Below are positions 33,601 to 44,256 of a stretch of 64,000 nucleotides of DNA, piece after piece. Below the pieces are notes generated by a model. It searched no databases and had not been told where the DNA came from. It worked only from the letters and a program-made list of their open reading frames with translations. The stretch comes from Sorghum bicolor (Eukaryota > Streptophyta > Magnoliopsida > Poales > Poaceae), in contig NC_012872.2 in the NCBI RefSeq assembly GCF_000003195.3, positions 19,749,804 to 19,813,803 of the forward strand, given 5' to 3'. Position numbers and translations under genes: made by a program. Numbering within the stretch: position 1 is the stretch's first letter; each line of letters starts with the position of its first letter.

Positions 33601-35170
33601 GCCCTGATCACCGTCCCTCTACTTACGTCGAAGGCAAGCCCCGGAGCATTATAAGCCTCCTACTATTTTGTTATCATGTTCAGCTATCAATCGACTATGG
33701 TTATGTATTGTTGCATTAAGTCTTAGGCGTTGATATGACACCCTTGCTGCATAATGACTACCTTGTCCACCTCATACCTCACCTAAGTAGGTCCAGGATC
33801 GAAAGAATGCTTAGCCATGCTTAGCTCGGTAGAAGCCGGGTGATTTCCTGTCACCTGCGAGAGATAGGTGGATGCTGATCACGGTTGGCTATATTTGCTA
33901 TCGTGGAAATAACCATGTGCTAATAATGAACTTGAGACCGGGCGGGAAGACGATAGTGCAGCAACAAGGCATGGAGGTCTTGGGTGTGAATCTATCCCCG
34001 TCTGTATCGATTAAGGACTGATTGATGTAACGTCCTCGTGTCATGTTGAACGCATGCCTAACACTTAGCTGGCCGGATAAGTCGTTCCGACCGCGAAGCC
34101 TACGAGTGCATCTCTGGCCGGATACCCCGTTCTGTATGAGTGCGCACCCCGGTTGGTAGTAAGTATGTGCGGGGAGTCAATGGCATAAGTCCGAGGTGTC
34201 AGGTTAGAGTCCTGACCCTGGCAGATTGGCGGTCCCTGGGGGTGCGGCGCTGGACGGACCCGCGAATTGGTCCAGAGTTGTGCTAAAGGTGATCCGAGCT
34301 GCCCTCATGAAGTATGCTTGGGTGAGTGCTAGGAATACCCCTCCAGCTGGATAGGAATCGATTTGAATCGCCGTCTCTCCCGGATAGTGAGAACTTGACA
34401 CGGGCAGTCGCACATAGAACTCACTAAATAAACTTAATGGTTATGATGAGAATGATGATAGCTATGTGATAATCTGGATATGGTTATTATTGTGATGCTT
34501 AAATACAAAAGTGTATGCTTAGATTAGGTGCTAATCTAGTGGATAGTGGTGAAGTAATAAACCTGCTGCTGAAATTTTATAAATAAGTCGCTTCCAACTA
34601 AAGCTTTTTATGCAAAAGGATGAGTCAAACCAGCCCACAAAGATCGGCCTTGCATACTCCTTGGTGTCACTTTATTTTGGTTTATGACGGGTAAGTCTAG
34701 CTGAGTACCTTCTCGTACTCAGGGTTTTATGTACCCCTGTTGCAGATGATGTCATGTATCACGGCTACTGCGCTAACTGCCATCATCCGGCTGCGGACGA
34801 TGAATAGATCATGGGCGTGATCACCTCCTTTATCTTCGGTTGTGCTTTTGTCGGGTTTGACCATGGATCTGGCATGTAATATAAACTGAGTGTGTGTTGT
34901 TCTAAAACTACTTCGTTTCCGCTACTACTTTGGTTTGTAATAACCACTTTTAAACTCTGATGTGATGTAAAACTATGTTCTGTGCTGAGTGTATGTAATC
35001 TGTGATGGCGATGCTTGATCATGTACGATCTTGGTTGTATGTTGGTTGAATCGAGGTCTTTTGAGATTTCGTCGGACTACCGGGTTTATATGGGTTCAAG
35101 TCTATTGGCTTGACTACCTTCGTGGTCGCTAATTCACTTGAATTCTTATAAATTGGACGGTTCTGTTACA
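30665..35170 (+). repeat. 3' LTR of D
   Basis: 4506 bp, collinear with 19499-24006. In the acidic coding-like stretch it lacks one GAG codon of the Glu run, an in-frame 3-bp change. The right end reads GTTACA then GC then TGCATTGAG of B2. Confidence 0.9.
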
Positions 35171-35484
35171 GCTGCATTGAGTTGACCATCGGCAGCAAGA
35201 CCTTCCCGACAACTTTCTTTATCATCAGTGGAAAGAGTGCTTATAATTTACTTTTAGGGAGAGATTGGATTCATGCCAATTGTTGCATCCCATCTACAAT
35301 GCACCAATGCTTGGTTCAGTGGGTAGGTGACAAGATTGAAATCGTCCCAGGGGATTCTTCATATGTCATTGCATCGGCAGAGGCAGATACTTATGAAAGG
35401 ACCAGATGCATTTTAGGAGATGTTTGGGAGAAGGATTTTCTCAAAGTTGCCGATTATGAAATTCCACCGATCCAAGCAGTCGGT
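35171..35484 (+). pseudogene. pro: B2 protease, second fragment
   Basis: Continues the B2 frame after element D (TGC ATT GAG...). It contains the second retropepsin motif LLLGRDWIHAN at about 35249-35281, intact here but broken in B1. It stays open up to the A2 insertion at 35485; TCGGT at 35480-35484 is the left target-site copy of A2. The next B2 codons resume at 44041. Confidence 0.82.
35480..35484 (+). repeat. Left target-site duplication of A2
   Basis: TCGGT, identical to 44041-44045. Confidence 0.9.
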
Positions 35485-36813
35485 TGTTGACGGTCCTTAA
35501 GTACAAAATTTAATCATCAAATAAATAAAGAAAAGGATCCAAATGCAACCAACACCCAGACTTAGGGTTTTATCTGACAGAATTCCATGAGTTTTGGTGT
35601 TTGTCTATTTCTGCAGGGGGTTATCTAGAAATATGGAGGAAAGGACCACACGTCAGGTTTACATAGAGATATTAACATGCCACGCAATTTTCTGTCATCT
35701 GGAAGACTCCAGAAGCCACGGAAACGAACGGGGAGCCGAGCGGGCTCAAGACAGGGCGCCCGCCCTACTCCTCAGGGCGCCCGGCCTACTTTTTCGGCCA
35801 ATCACATTCTACTTCGCGGATCATGCTCCACCGACCTAAAGGATCAAGGAAAACCGTGCGATCAATGTTGGTTTGATCCGACGACCCAGATTCACTTGAG
35901 GGGACTATATAAGCAGACCCCCTGGCCCCTGGAGGAGACACCCCCTTCATCCTTATTCATTATTCATAGACAGAGCAAAAACTAGGGTTTGGAGATGAGA
36001 GCTCTCCTCTCATCTCTAAACTTCTAGTAGCGACATGGAGAGCGAGGGAGGATTGGAGGAGAGGTCGGCCTGTCGGTTCTTCCTCCGGTTGTACTTCGCC
36101 ATGATCAAGCTCTAATCAAGCTTGCTCATGGGATGACTCTGGTAATCTACTTCTTATTTCATTATGCAATTACTATTCATGTATGTTCTGGTTCACAACT
36201 CTTTTGAGTACTTTAATCTATAGGACGCTATAGGTGAGAGTTGTAGTATAGGTGTAAGCGTGGTGCTTAGACCTAGATTACTTGTGGATATCCCCTGTCT
36301 AGCCGGATCGTGTGGTAGGCCGCGTAGGTGACAGTTACGTTGGTCCCCTGTAGTCCACCTCCTGTTAGCAGGACGAGTACGGTTTATCGGCCTATGGATA
36401 AGCATCCTTTGTGGTGTATTCTTATCTCGTGGTTCGTCCCAGACATAGACATACCCCTTTGAAGTAGAGAAACCATAGTTATCCTCTATATTCTCCTACC
36501 ATCGCCCATATACTAGATTACTCTACTCTCTATTCCCCTATTATCACCCATTGTTATCTTACCTTTAATATTATTCTTATTCAATTATACCATCTTTCCT
36601 ATTTACACCTATCTATCTATCTTGGTTAAGTTAGAGCGTAGATCAATTCTCTCATTTCCCTATGGATACGATAAAACCTTTAACCGGGTAAAAACTACAA
36701 CGGTATACGTGTGCTTGAGGATTTATCTGTGTGCGTATAAATACCATAGTACACTCTAGTGCCATGCTGGGGATGACAACCTAGTATTCAAGTAGTGTTA
36801 GCAAATGTCAACA
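35485..36813 (+). repeat. 5' LTR of A2
   Basis: TGTTGACGGTCC to TGTCAACA. The 5' half (U3) matches the LTRs of A1, A3 and A4; the 3' half is shared closely only with 42701-44040 and more loosely with A1. Confidence 0.92.
35754..35913 (+). promoter_or_regulatory. A2 promoter: paired GC boxes and TATA box
   Basis: GGGCGCCCGCCC at 35754-35765 and a one-mismatch copy at 35775-35786 (21 bp apart), then TATATAAG at 35906-35913. Confidence 0.6.
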
Positions 36814-36820
36814 AGCTTTT

Positions 36821-36838
36821 TGGCGCCGTTGCCGGGGA
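36821..36838 (+). promoter_or_regulatory. Primer binding site of A2 (tRNA-Asp)
   Basis: TGGCGCCGTTGCCGGGGA starts seven bases after the LTR and is complementary to the 3' end of plant tRNA-Asp, the primer typical of Athila-group elements. Confidence 0.85.
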
Positions 36839-36969
36839 GACGGTTGCTGAGTTGACTACGAACTAGCTTAATCATTTTTCTAAAAAAATAATAAGTAATA
36901 TATTTTCCTTTTATCCTTTGCCTCATCTCTCCTATTCTTTCTTATCTAATCCTTGATCTCTGATCTATC

Positions 36970-38535
36970 ATGAATGCAAACATGTCTATCTATCAGTTTC
37001 ATAGACCTACGGGCACACATCTCGAACCACCAAAATCTTCAAAGCCTATCATAGCATCTAGTTTTGAGATAGACCCCGAATACATAGAATTTGTTCAAAA
37101 GCAACCTTTCTCAGGAGAAGGTGAGGAAAACCCATACACACACCTAAGAGAGTTTTATCGAGTCTGTGACCTCCTTCGCATAGAAGGCATGTCCGATGAG
37201 ACCCTTAAATGGAAGCTCTTTCCGTTCTCTTTAACAGGAAAAGCTAGACATTGGTACAAACTCAAAGTAGGGAGTGTTCATGGAGATTGGAAGGAGTTAT
37301 ATAATAGTTTTCTTTTTAAATATTTTCCAATCTCCAAAGTGGCGGAACTTCGGCGAGAGATTATTTCTTTTAGACAACTGGAAGAAGAATCTCTTGACAA
37401 ATCATGGGACCGCTTTATTAACCTTACTCTCACTGGCCCAAAGATTTCTATTTGAGAAGAAGTTCTTATAATTCACTTTTTTGAGGGCCTTAGTAGGGAA
37501 AATAAGCAAACCTTGAATACAGCCTCTAGAGGATCCTTCTATCACCTACCTGCTAGTGAAGCTAGGGATTTCATTGATTCATTAAGTGGAAAGTTTCCTA
37601 GCATTTATATCCCTGAGAAAGAGAAAGAACCAGTTCCTAGACAAGAAGAAGAAGTTTCGATAGCCAGATCACAACCACTTCAATCCCAAACTTTAGCTAT
37701 CGATCCTAAACCATCAATACCCCAAAATTCTCCAAGGGAGGAAGGAATTCCGACCTTAAATCTTTCAGATGCTGATGGTTTAGACTTCTGGTTCTATAAG
37801 AGACCTTCAAGCAGGGATAATTCAAATCCTTGCAATAATGGTTCTCATAGAGAATGTCCTGGTTCCTGTTATGAAGAAGTCGAGGATGACATATCAAGTG
37901 AAGGAGAGCTAAACCATATAGAAGATTCTATCTACTCCCCTTCCATGTTCACAAATTCTAAATCCATCCTTGACCTTAGAGACCCCTCTTATCCCTCTCC
38001 TTTTCAGTCTCATGATGATCCTAGCAATCCATCAAGATGATCAAACCATAGGAGTCATAAAGACCATGAGGATGACATGTCAAGTAATGTCATAGAAGGA
38101 GAGCTAAGCCATATAGAAAAATCTAACACCTCCCCTTTCCTGACCACAAGTTCTAAATGGCTAGAATGTGTAGAATGGATGGATAAGGAAGAAGCCTTAA
38201 TGGATTCTTACTTTGGCTCAATTTCAAATGGTGAGTTCTTGACTCCCTTTGAAGATGAGATTCATACAACTACAGAAGAGGACACAGGTGAGACCAATCC
38301 AGGAGAAACTCCGAACATTCAGATTGGAGACGAAGAAAACATTAATGAGCATGGAATTTATTTCATAGCCACTTCGTTTACTCCATGCTCATATGCAACA
38401 TCTTCCCAATCTATTGGTCTCTCCAACATCACCACATTTGAGATCTCCAACCCCCTCTTCGTTTCTATTTATAAAAACTTTAAAAGGGCGGTTGTCGATG
38501 CATATGTCTATAATAAATATTGCAGATCTCGTTGA
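36970..38535 (+). pseudogene. gag: A2 gag-like protein with two in-frame stops
   Basis: One frame of 522 codons from ATG 36970 to TGA 38535, broken only by TGAs at 37453 and 38038. Residues about 35-165 form a retrotrans_gag capsid-like domain (FSGEGEENPYTHLREF, LFPFSLTGKARHWY, FLFKYFPISKVAELRREI). The rest is a long, acidic, low-complexity tail with repeated GELNHIE or GELSHIE blocks near 37905 and 38100, indicating an internal repeat. No zinc knuckle and no protease are seen. It is unrelated at sequence level to the Gag of A3/A4, although the elements share LTR, primer site and 3' region. The 38038 stop follows an Arg codon, consistent with CGA to TGA decay. Confidence 0.72.
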
Positions 38536-41327
38536 GTTGATCTTGATATAGGTCAGCGTTGGAAGGGAAACCACTTCGACGACATAAATTGATGGTTTCC
38601 CAAGGATAAGCTTAGTGTCCTAAAATAAGCACTGATCAGATCGTAACATGAGCTTTTAATTATTTGCAACATTACCTGGTGTATTGAGCATATAAGGATA
38701 ATTGTAAAAATATTCCTTCGGGTATTCTTTTCACTAACCTTTCTAGGATTGGAGCAAGAAGATCGGATGAACGACAAGCAAGTACAAGATCTCTATAATG
38801 CTGTCATGCTACCTTTGTCTATTCATAAGTAAGTGTTGGTTTGGAAGTACTCGACATACTTCCATTGGCTTTTAAATTAAGCATGGTGCTTAGGTTAAAC
38901 AACCTTCCTTAATCTGATTAGACATGGAGTCTAGTTCGGTTATTGAACTAAAAACTGCTTGTGTAGACATTGGTATATTTTGTCGGACTAACCCTTGCAG
39001 GAAAACTTTCAATATCGACCTGGGAAGTCCTGAGATAAACTCACATCGGAGATGAAGAGAGAGACACATGCAGTTTAACAATTTGCGCAAGAGGGACATA
39101 GCTCATTCATCATAGAGAGATGATCCATGGAAGGGGACAAAGTACATAAACAAGATACACATCCGCTAAGAAAGGAAAGCTTCCACAAGGTGATATTGTA
39201 CCATCACTCTTCAAGTAAGGTAACATCTTAAGGTACTTGACTATCACTTTTATAAGCTTCTCCTTGGTTCTAGCGTTCATATGAATAAAAGAGACAAACA
39301 TGTATGATTTACAACTCTAGGTTAACCAACCCAATTGACTCAACATGTTTAGTCCTTCCACCTTTGTGATCCCACACTCCTAATCATATGAGCTAAAATG
39401 TTGCACATTCAATCTTTGGGAAGATATAAAGAAAAAGACATATACAAAGATAGATTATCATTCCATAAGGTTGAGCGATCTGATCTGACAAATATTTTAA
39501 ATGCTACACTCATGAACTTATCACCCATCAACTTTGTCTTCCTCCCTACGCTTAAGGATAGAGAAGGGTAAATATACTTTTGGTTCTGTTGGTATTTTCC
39601 ACCAACAGGACCCATGCACTTGATCTCTGCCTTGTCTCTATGAGCAGGACACATTTTGAGAAACATGGAGGATTTTTCAACTCCTAGACTCTACCAAGTG
39701 AAGGACGTGGATCTACGAGCACAAACACACTGAGCAAGATACTACCAATGCCGTACTTCGAACTACTGGGCAAACAAAGAACATGGGTGACACAGTATCA
39801 AGATGTGCAGACGTCAAGGTTCACACCTGAATCAAATGACGCAGCTGAAGAATGAACACGGTGAGAAGTCTTGTTCAGAAGACTTAAAACATTGAACCCT
39901 CACCGAAAGGTAAAATCGGTAATTATCCATATTTATCCTTTCTACATTCCCTTTTCCCTTTAATTATTTACTTTCCTTAAATGGCTTGTTAGTTAATCAT
40001 GCTATCTTGAAAAGAAATTAAAAATGTTAAAAACAGTAAGCCCCATGTGAGTATGCTCGTGGCATAAAACCCATAAGTACATTCACTGTGGTGGGGTAAA
40101 AATAAAATAAATATATTCCTGTCCTATAGAAATGAAAATATAAAAATAAATTTATGATCCTACCAAAGAGAGTAATATTTATTAGAGGAAGCTCAACATG
40201 ATAAAGGCAAAGATATTTTTATGCTAACACTTAACCAATTCCACAAAGCTTTGTTGTCTATTTGAGCTCCACAGAATTTAAGGATCAAAGAAGACTAGCA
40301 GACGGAGGACATCCTAATCGCTGTCAGGGTACTGCCGACATTCAAATACACCTCCGCCACCTGCTAGCTACATCATAAGAAATTACGTCAAAATCCAGCT
40401 TGGGGGAGAGCACCCCCATTTATCCAGCTAAGTGTTTCTACTCGCGTTTATACTTTACTCAAATAATAAAAAGATGCATAATCATAAAAACCCAAATAAA
40501 GATTTTTGTGCTTATATATATATATATCTTTGCTTAGTTTGCTAAATAAATAAATAAATAAAGTTTGCTATGAACCCTCGTGATAAGCTCTCACATGGAA
40601 ATGATGAATAGTTGCTCTGCCATGACTAGTTCTCAAAATTAAATTCTCTCTCAAGTTTAGGCATGACTATTATGAATTAAGATTTGCTCTAAACCTGAAC
40701 TTGTGGAAAGAGTACTTGATCTAAAGTCTAAGTCGTTAACGGATATGATATGGGAAGGTTGAGCTACTGTTTATCTGTTCCTAGAGATGTTAGAATTCTG
40801 GAGAATTTTATCTTTGAAAATCTTTAAAATGTTGCATGATGAGTTCCTGTATGATGAGAGTTTAAAATCCTACCACAGCCATATATACATGCTGATTAGA
40901 CTATGAACCATACATTTACTTTTTACTACTTATGAGCATTGAGTGTGGTCAAGCTGTGTAGACCCTTAGGAGCTTGTCATGTGGTTAAAATCAAGATTCA
41001 CTTGCACGTTCACTCATACATGCTGCTTCTACTCCGGAAGTACGCATCCATATACAGCCACTCATTTCCATCTCCAGATTCACCCAAAATTATTCTACTC
41101 CTATCGAGGAGAGAATAGCCAAAAACATTATCCTATCCCTGTTATTCCCTGTGAAATAAATGCTCGAGATATTTTGGTTACTGCCACTTGCGACATTATT
41201 CTAGGAGGGTGAGTGCTCTGAAAAAAAAAGTGAATACGAGGAAATAAAAAGGAACAAGTGCCCGAAACCTCGAAAGAAAAGAAAACGTGAGACGAGACGT
41301 AAAAATGGACAAGTGTCCGACAGTAGA

Positions 41328-41335
41328 ATTATGGG
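41328..41335 (+). repeat. Left 8-bp target site of the hAT-like element
   Basis: ATTATGGG, one mismatch from the right copy ATTAGGGG. Confidence 0.7.
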
Positions 41336-41955
41336 CAGGCCCGGTCATGGGGGGGTTCGAGTTGTGCAATGGCACACGGCCCTCGCAGGCAAGGGGCCCA
41401 ATTTCTAGTCTAGGTATGTATACTATTAGTTATAGCTGGTATACAATTTCAGTCCAATAAAAAATATGTATATGCCTATAAGCAAATATGGCACTAGGAG
41501 TGTACAAGACGTCTTCAAGCCCATACTTGTCCAGGTAAAGTATTGTGCTTAATTGCCCTTGTTCCCTAAGCCCCTTTGTTGATTCTTTAGAACCTCTTCT
41601 GAGATTATAATTTGAGATTGAGGAATAATTAACGATGCAGTGAGAGGAGTGAATAATTATTATCTCGGTTCTCAACTTAGCAACTCTCGAGAAAAAGAAA
41701 AAGAAACCAACAAGAACTTGGTAATTTATGAACACTCGGTTTATTTTATATTTTAACATTGAAGTGAATCTAATACAATGGTACTTGATAATTACTAAAT
41801 TTCTAGTGCCCTCGTGTTACCAAAAATGGATGCATTTAAAAGTGAAAATAGAAAAAAGATATAGATATAATTTGTATGTATATCATTATAACTAAAATGA
41901 AGGGCCTATGTTTCTTACTTCGCTCCAGGCCTATAAATTCACAGGACCGGGCCTG
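41336..41955. mobile_element. hAT-type non-autonomous DNA transposon (MITE-like)
   Basis: 620 bp with perfect 11-bp terminal inverted repeats CAGGCCCGGTC at both ends, flanked by 8-bp target duplications with one mismatch. The empty site is visible in A1 and A3, where GTAGAATTAGGGGTA runs uninterrupted (A1 near 3590). The left end shows a G-rich stretch and a GGGGCCCAATTT segment. There is no transposase, so it must have moved with an hAT transposase supplied in trans. Confidence 0.8.
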
Positions 41956-41963
41956 ATTAGGGG
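41956..41963 (+). repeat. Right 8-bp target site of the hAT-like element
   Basis: ATTAGGGG, which equals the undisturbed sequence of A1 and A3. Confidence 0.7.
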
Positions 41964-42686
41964 TACAAGATACCCACCTGAGAGAAAAGAAAAAGAAAAT
42001 ATAGAGCATCTCATTCTCCTCAAAAAGCTTCAAAGTGCAAGAAAGGTATGTATTCCCTCAAAAGAGCAAAAGTAGAATTAGACTTTCACCATTGTTTTCA
42101 CCATTATCACCATCATCACCATACACCATTCATTCGCCACACATGCACATCTTGATTTGACTTATTGACTTGTTCTTCTTGATCCATGGTTTGACTATGA
42201 AATAAATGTCTTGTAAGTATGTATTAGCTGTCTCCCACCTATGAGCTCCAGATATCAAAACCTTATTAGAGTAGGGTGAGAGAGAAAGCAATGTCACTAT
42301 GCCTCATACCAAAAATACTATATACTTTGAGAGAAGGCATATACCATTACTGCGTTGGTAAGGATCCAGAAAAACCACAAAAGAGAGGTTTGAGAGTCAT
42401 ACAAGGAATCTCTGAGTTTTATTTAAAAATCTGCAAAAACTCCAGAGCTATAGTTAATCAAAGAACAAGAGACATGGCGCTTGACTAGACTATTCTATCT
42501 TACTGCTCAAGACACAAGTGACGGTGACAAGCCCCATGGTGAAAGGTAAAATGAGTAAGTTTTAAGTCTTAACAGTTTACCCTAACCTAGAGATGAGATC
42601 TTGTTTGAACGCATGTGTACCTTTGAGGCATCAAACCACTGCAGAAACTCTTGAGTCCATCCTTGCTCAGGGACGAGCAAGAGGTA

Positions 42687-42700
42687 AGCTTGGGGGAGTT
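42687..42700 (+). promoter_or_regulatory. Polypurine tract of A2
   Basis: AGCTTGGGGGAGTT immediately upstream of the 3' LTR start at 42701. Confidence 0.85.
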
Positions 42701-44040
42701 TGTTGACGGTCCTTAAGTACTAAATTTAATCATCAAATAAATAAAGAAAACGATCCAAATGCAACCAACACCCAGACTTAGGGTTTTATCTGACAGAATT
42801 CCACGAGTTTTGGTGTTTGTCTATTTCTGCAGGGGGTTATCAGGAAATATGGAGGAAAGGCCCACACATTGGGTTTACATAGAGATATTAACGTGCCGCG
42901 CAATTCTATCATCTAGAAGACTCCAGAAGCCACGGGAACAAACGGGAAGCCGAGCTGGCTCAGGGATAGGGCGCCCGCCCTACTCGTTAGGGCGCCCGCC
43001 CTACTTTTTCGGCCAATCACATTCTACTTCGCGGATCATGCTCCACCGACCTAAAGGATCAAGGAAAACCGTGCGATCAATGTCGGTTTGATCCGACGAC
43101 CCAGATTCACTTGAGGGGACTATATAAGCAGACCCCCTAGCCCCTAGAGGAGACACCCCCTTCATCCTTATTCATTATTTATAAACAGAGGAAAAGCTAG
43201 GGTTTGGAGATGAGAGCTCTCCTCTCATCTCTAAACTAGAGTAGATCTAGATAGTAGCGAGATGGAGAGCGAGGGAGAATTGGAGGAGAGGCTGGCCTGT
43301 CGGTTCTTCCTCCGGTTGTACTTCGCCATGATCAAGCTCTAATCAAGCTTGCTCATGGGATGACTCTGGTAATCTACTTCTTATTTCATTATGCAATTAC
43401 TATTCATGTATGTTCTGGTTCACAACTCTTTTGAGTACTTTAATCTATAGGACGCTATAGGTGAGAGTTGTAGTATAGGTGTAAGCGTGGTGCTTAGACC
43501 TAGATTACTTGTGGATATCCCCTGTCTAGCCGGATCGTGTGGTAGGCCGCGTAGGTGACAGTTACGTTGGTCCCCTATAGTCCACATCCTGTTAGCAGGA
43601 CGGGTAGGGTTTATCGGACTATGGATAAGCATCCTTTGTGGTGTATTCTTATCTCGTGGTTCGTCCCAGACATAGACATACCCCTTTGAAGTAGACAAAC
43701 CATAGTTATCCTCTCTATTCTCCTACCATCGCCCATATACTAGATTGCTCTACTCTCTATTCCCCTATTATCACCCATTGTTATATTACCTTTAATATTG
43801 TTCTTATTCAATTCTACCATCTTTCCTATTTACACCTATCTATCTATCTTGGTTAAGTTAGAGCGTAGATCAGTTCTCCCGTTTCCCTGTGGATACGATA
43901 AAACCTTTAAGCGGGTAAAAGCTACAACGGTATCCGTGCGGTTGCGGATTTATCTGTGTGCGTATAAATACCATAGTACACTCTAGTGCCATGCTGGGGA
44001 TGACAACCTAGTATTCAAGTGGTGTTAGCAAGTGTCAACA
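42701..44040 (+). repeat. 3' LTR of A2
   Basis: 1340 bp, TGTTGACGGTCC to TGTCAACA. GC boxes at 42969-42980 and 42990-43001 (21 bp apart) and TATATAAG at 43121-43128. It differs from the 5' LTR by scattered substitutions and a short insertion near 43235. Confidence 0.92.
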
Positions 44041-44045
44041 TCGGT
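44041..44045 (+). repeat. Right target-site duplication of A2
   Basis: TCGGT, identical to 35480-35484, and also the next codons of B2. Confidence 0.9.
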
Positions 44046-44256
44046 TCTGATGAAGATTCTTAATGGATAGGTTCGCCGATGATGGAAAACTAGGCCATGG
44101 GTTTACATCGGCCGATGATTTAGTAGCAGTAGATATAGGTAATGGTGATAGGCCAAGGCCTACTTTTATTAGTGCTAAGTTAGATTCTGAGTGTAAGCGA
44201 CAATTAACCGATTTGTTAAAGGAATATAAAGATTGTTTTGCTTGGGATTATACCGT
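44046..44256 (+). pseudogene. pol: B2 end of protease frame and start of pol
   Basis: Aligns with 8887-9100 of B1. The gag-pro frame ends with TAA, and an overlapping ATG opens the pol frame (MDRFADDGKLG), giving the same TAATGG junction as B1. The pol frame then stays open through FISAKLD and KDCFAWDY until the E LTR cuts it at 44257. Confidence 0.8.

Larger units (their letters stand above)
19499..35170 (+). mobile_element. D: Tekay-type chromovirus with about 4.5-kb LTRs
   Basis: 15,672 bp inserted inside the B2 protease. It has 5' and 3' LTRs of 4508 and 4506 bp, an initiator-Met primer site, a leader, an accessory ORF, gag-pol ending in a chromodomain, and a polypurine tract. LTR ends are TGTAAC and GTTACA. 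The LTRs are the same length within 2 bp and differ by scattered substitutions, so it is fairly recent, yet gag-pol has four stops and two frameshifts. The target frame resumes at 35173 without a duplicated target site; two bases (GC) remain at the right end. Confidence 0.92.
38536..42686 (+). other. Non-coding region of A2
   Basis: About 4.1 kb without a supported gene apart from the hAT-like insertion at 41336-41955. 39027-39729 matches the left end of A1; from about 39860 on it matches the 3' regions of A1, A3 and A4. A GGGGGAGAGCACCCCC hairpin purine tract lies near 40401-40416. Confidence 0.6.
35485..44040 (+). mobile_element. A2: complete non-autonomous LTR retrotransposon
   Basis: 8556 bp with two LTRs (1329 and 1340 bp), a tRNA-Asp primer site, one gag gene, a 4-kb non-coding region, a polypurine tract and a perfect 5-bp target duplication TCGGT. 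No protease, RT or integrase is seen, so it depends on a helper. It inserted into the end of the B2 protease gene. A 620-bp hAT-like element sits in its non-coding part. Confidence 0.92.
15436..44256 (+). mobile_element. B2: Tat-lineage retrotransposon split by D and A2, cut by E
   Basis: Visible pieces are 15436-19498 (5' LTR, primer site, gag and start of protease), 35171-35484 (rest of protease) and 44041-44256 (protease end and pol start). The pieces rejoin codon for codon when compared with B1. At 44257 the minus-strand LTR of E interrupts it, so RT onward and the 3' LTR lie beyond the window. It has fewer lesions than B1 and is inserted in C. Confidence 0.85.

Noticed and set aside
41430..41759. 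109-codon minus ORF inside the hAT-like element
   Set aside because: No transposase motif; runs from element sequence of MITE type without coding character.
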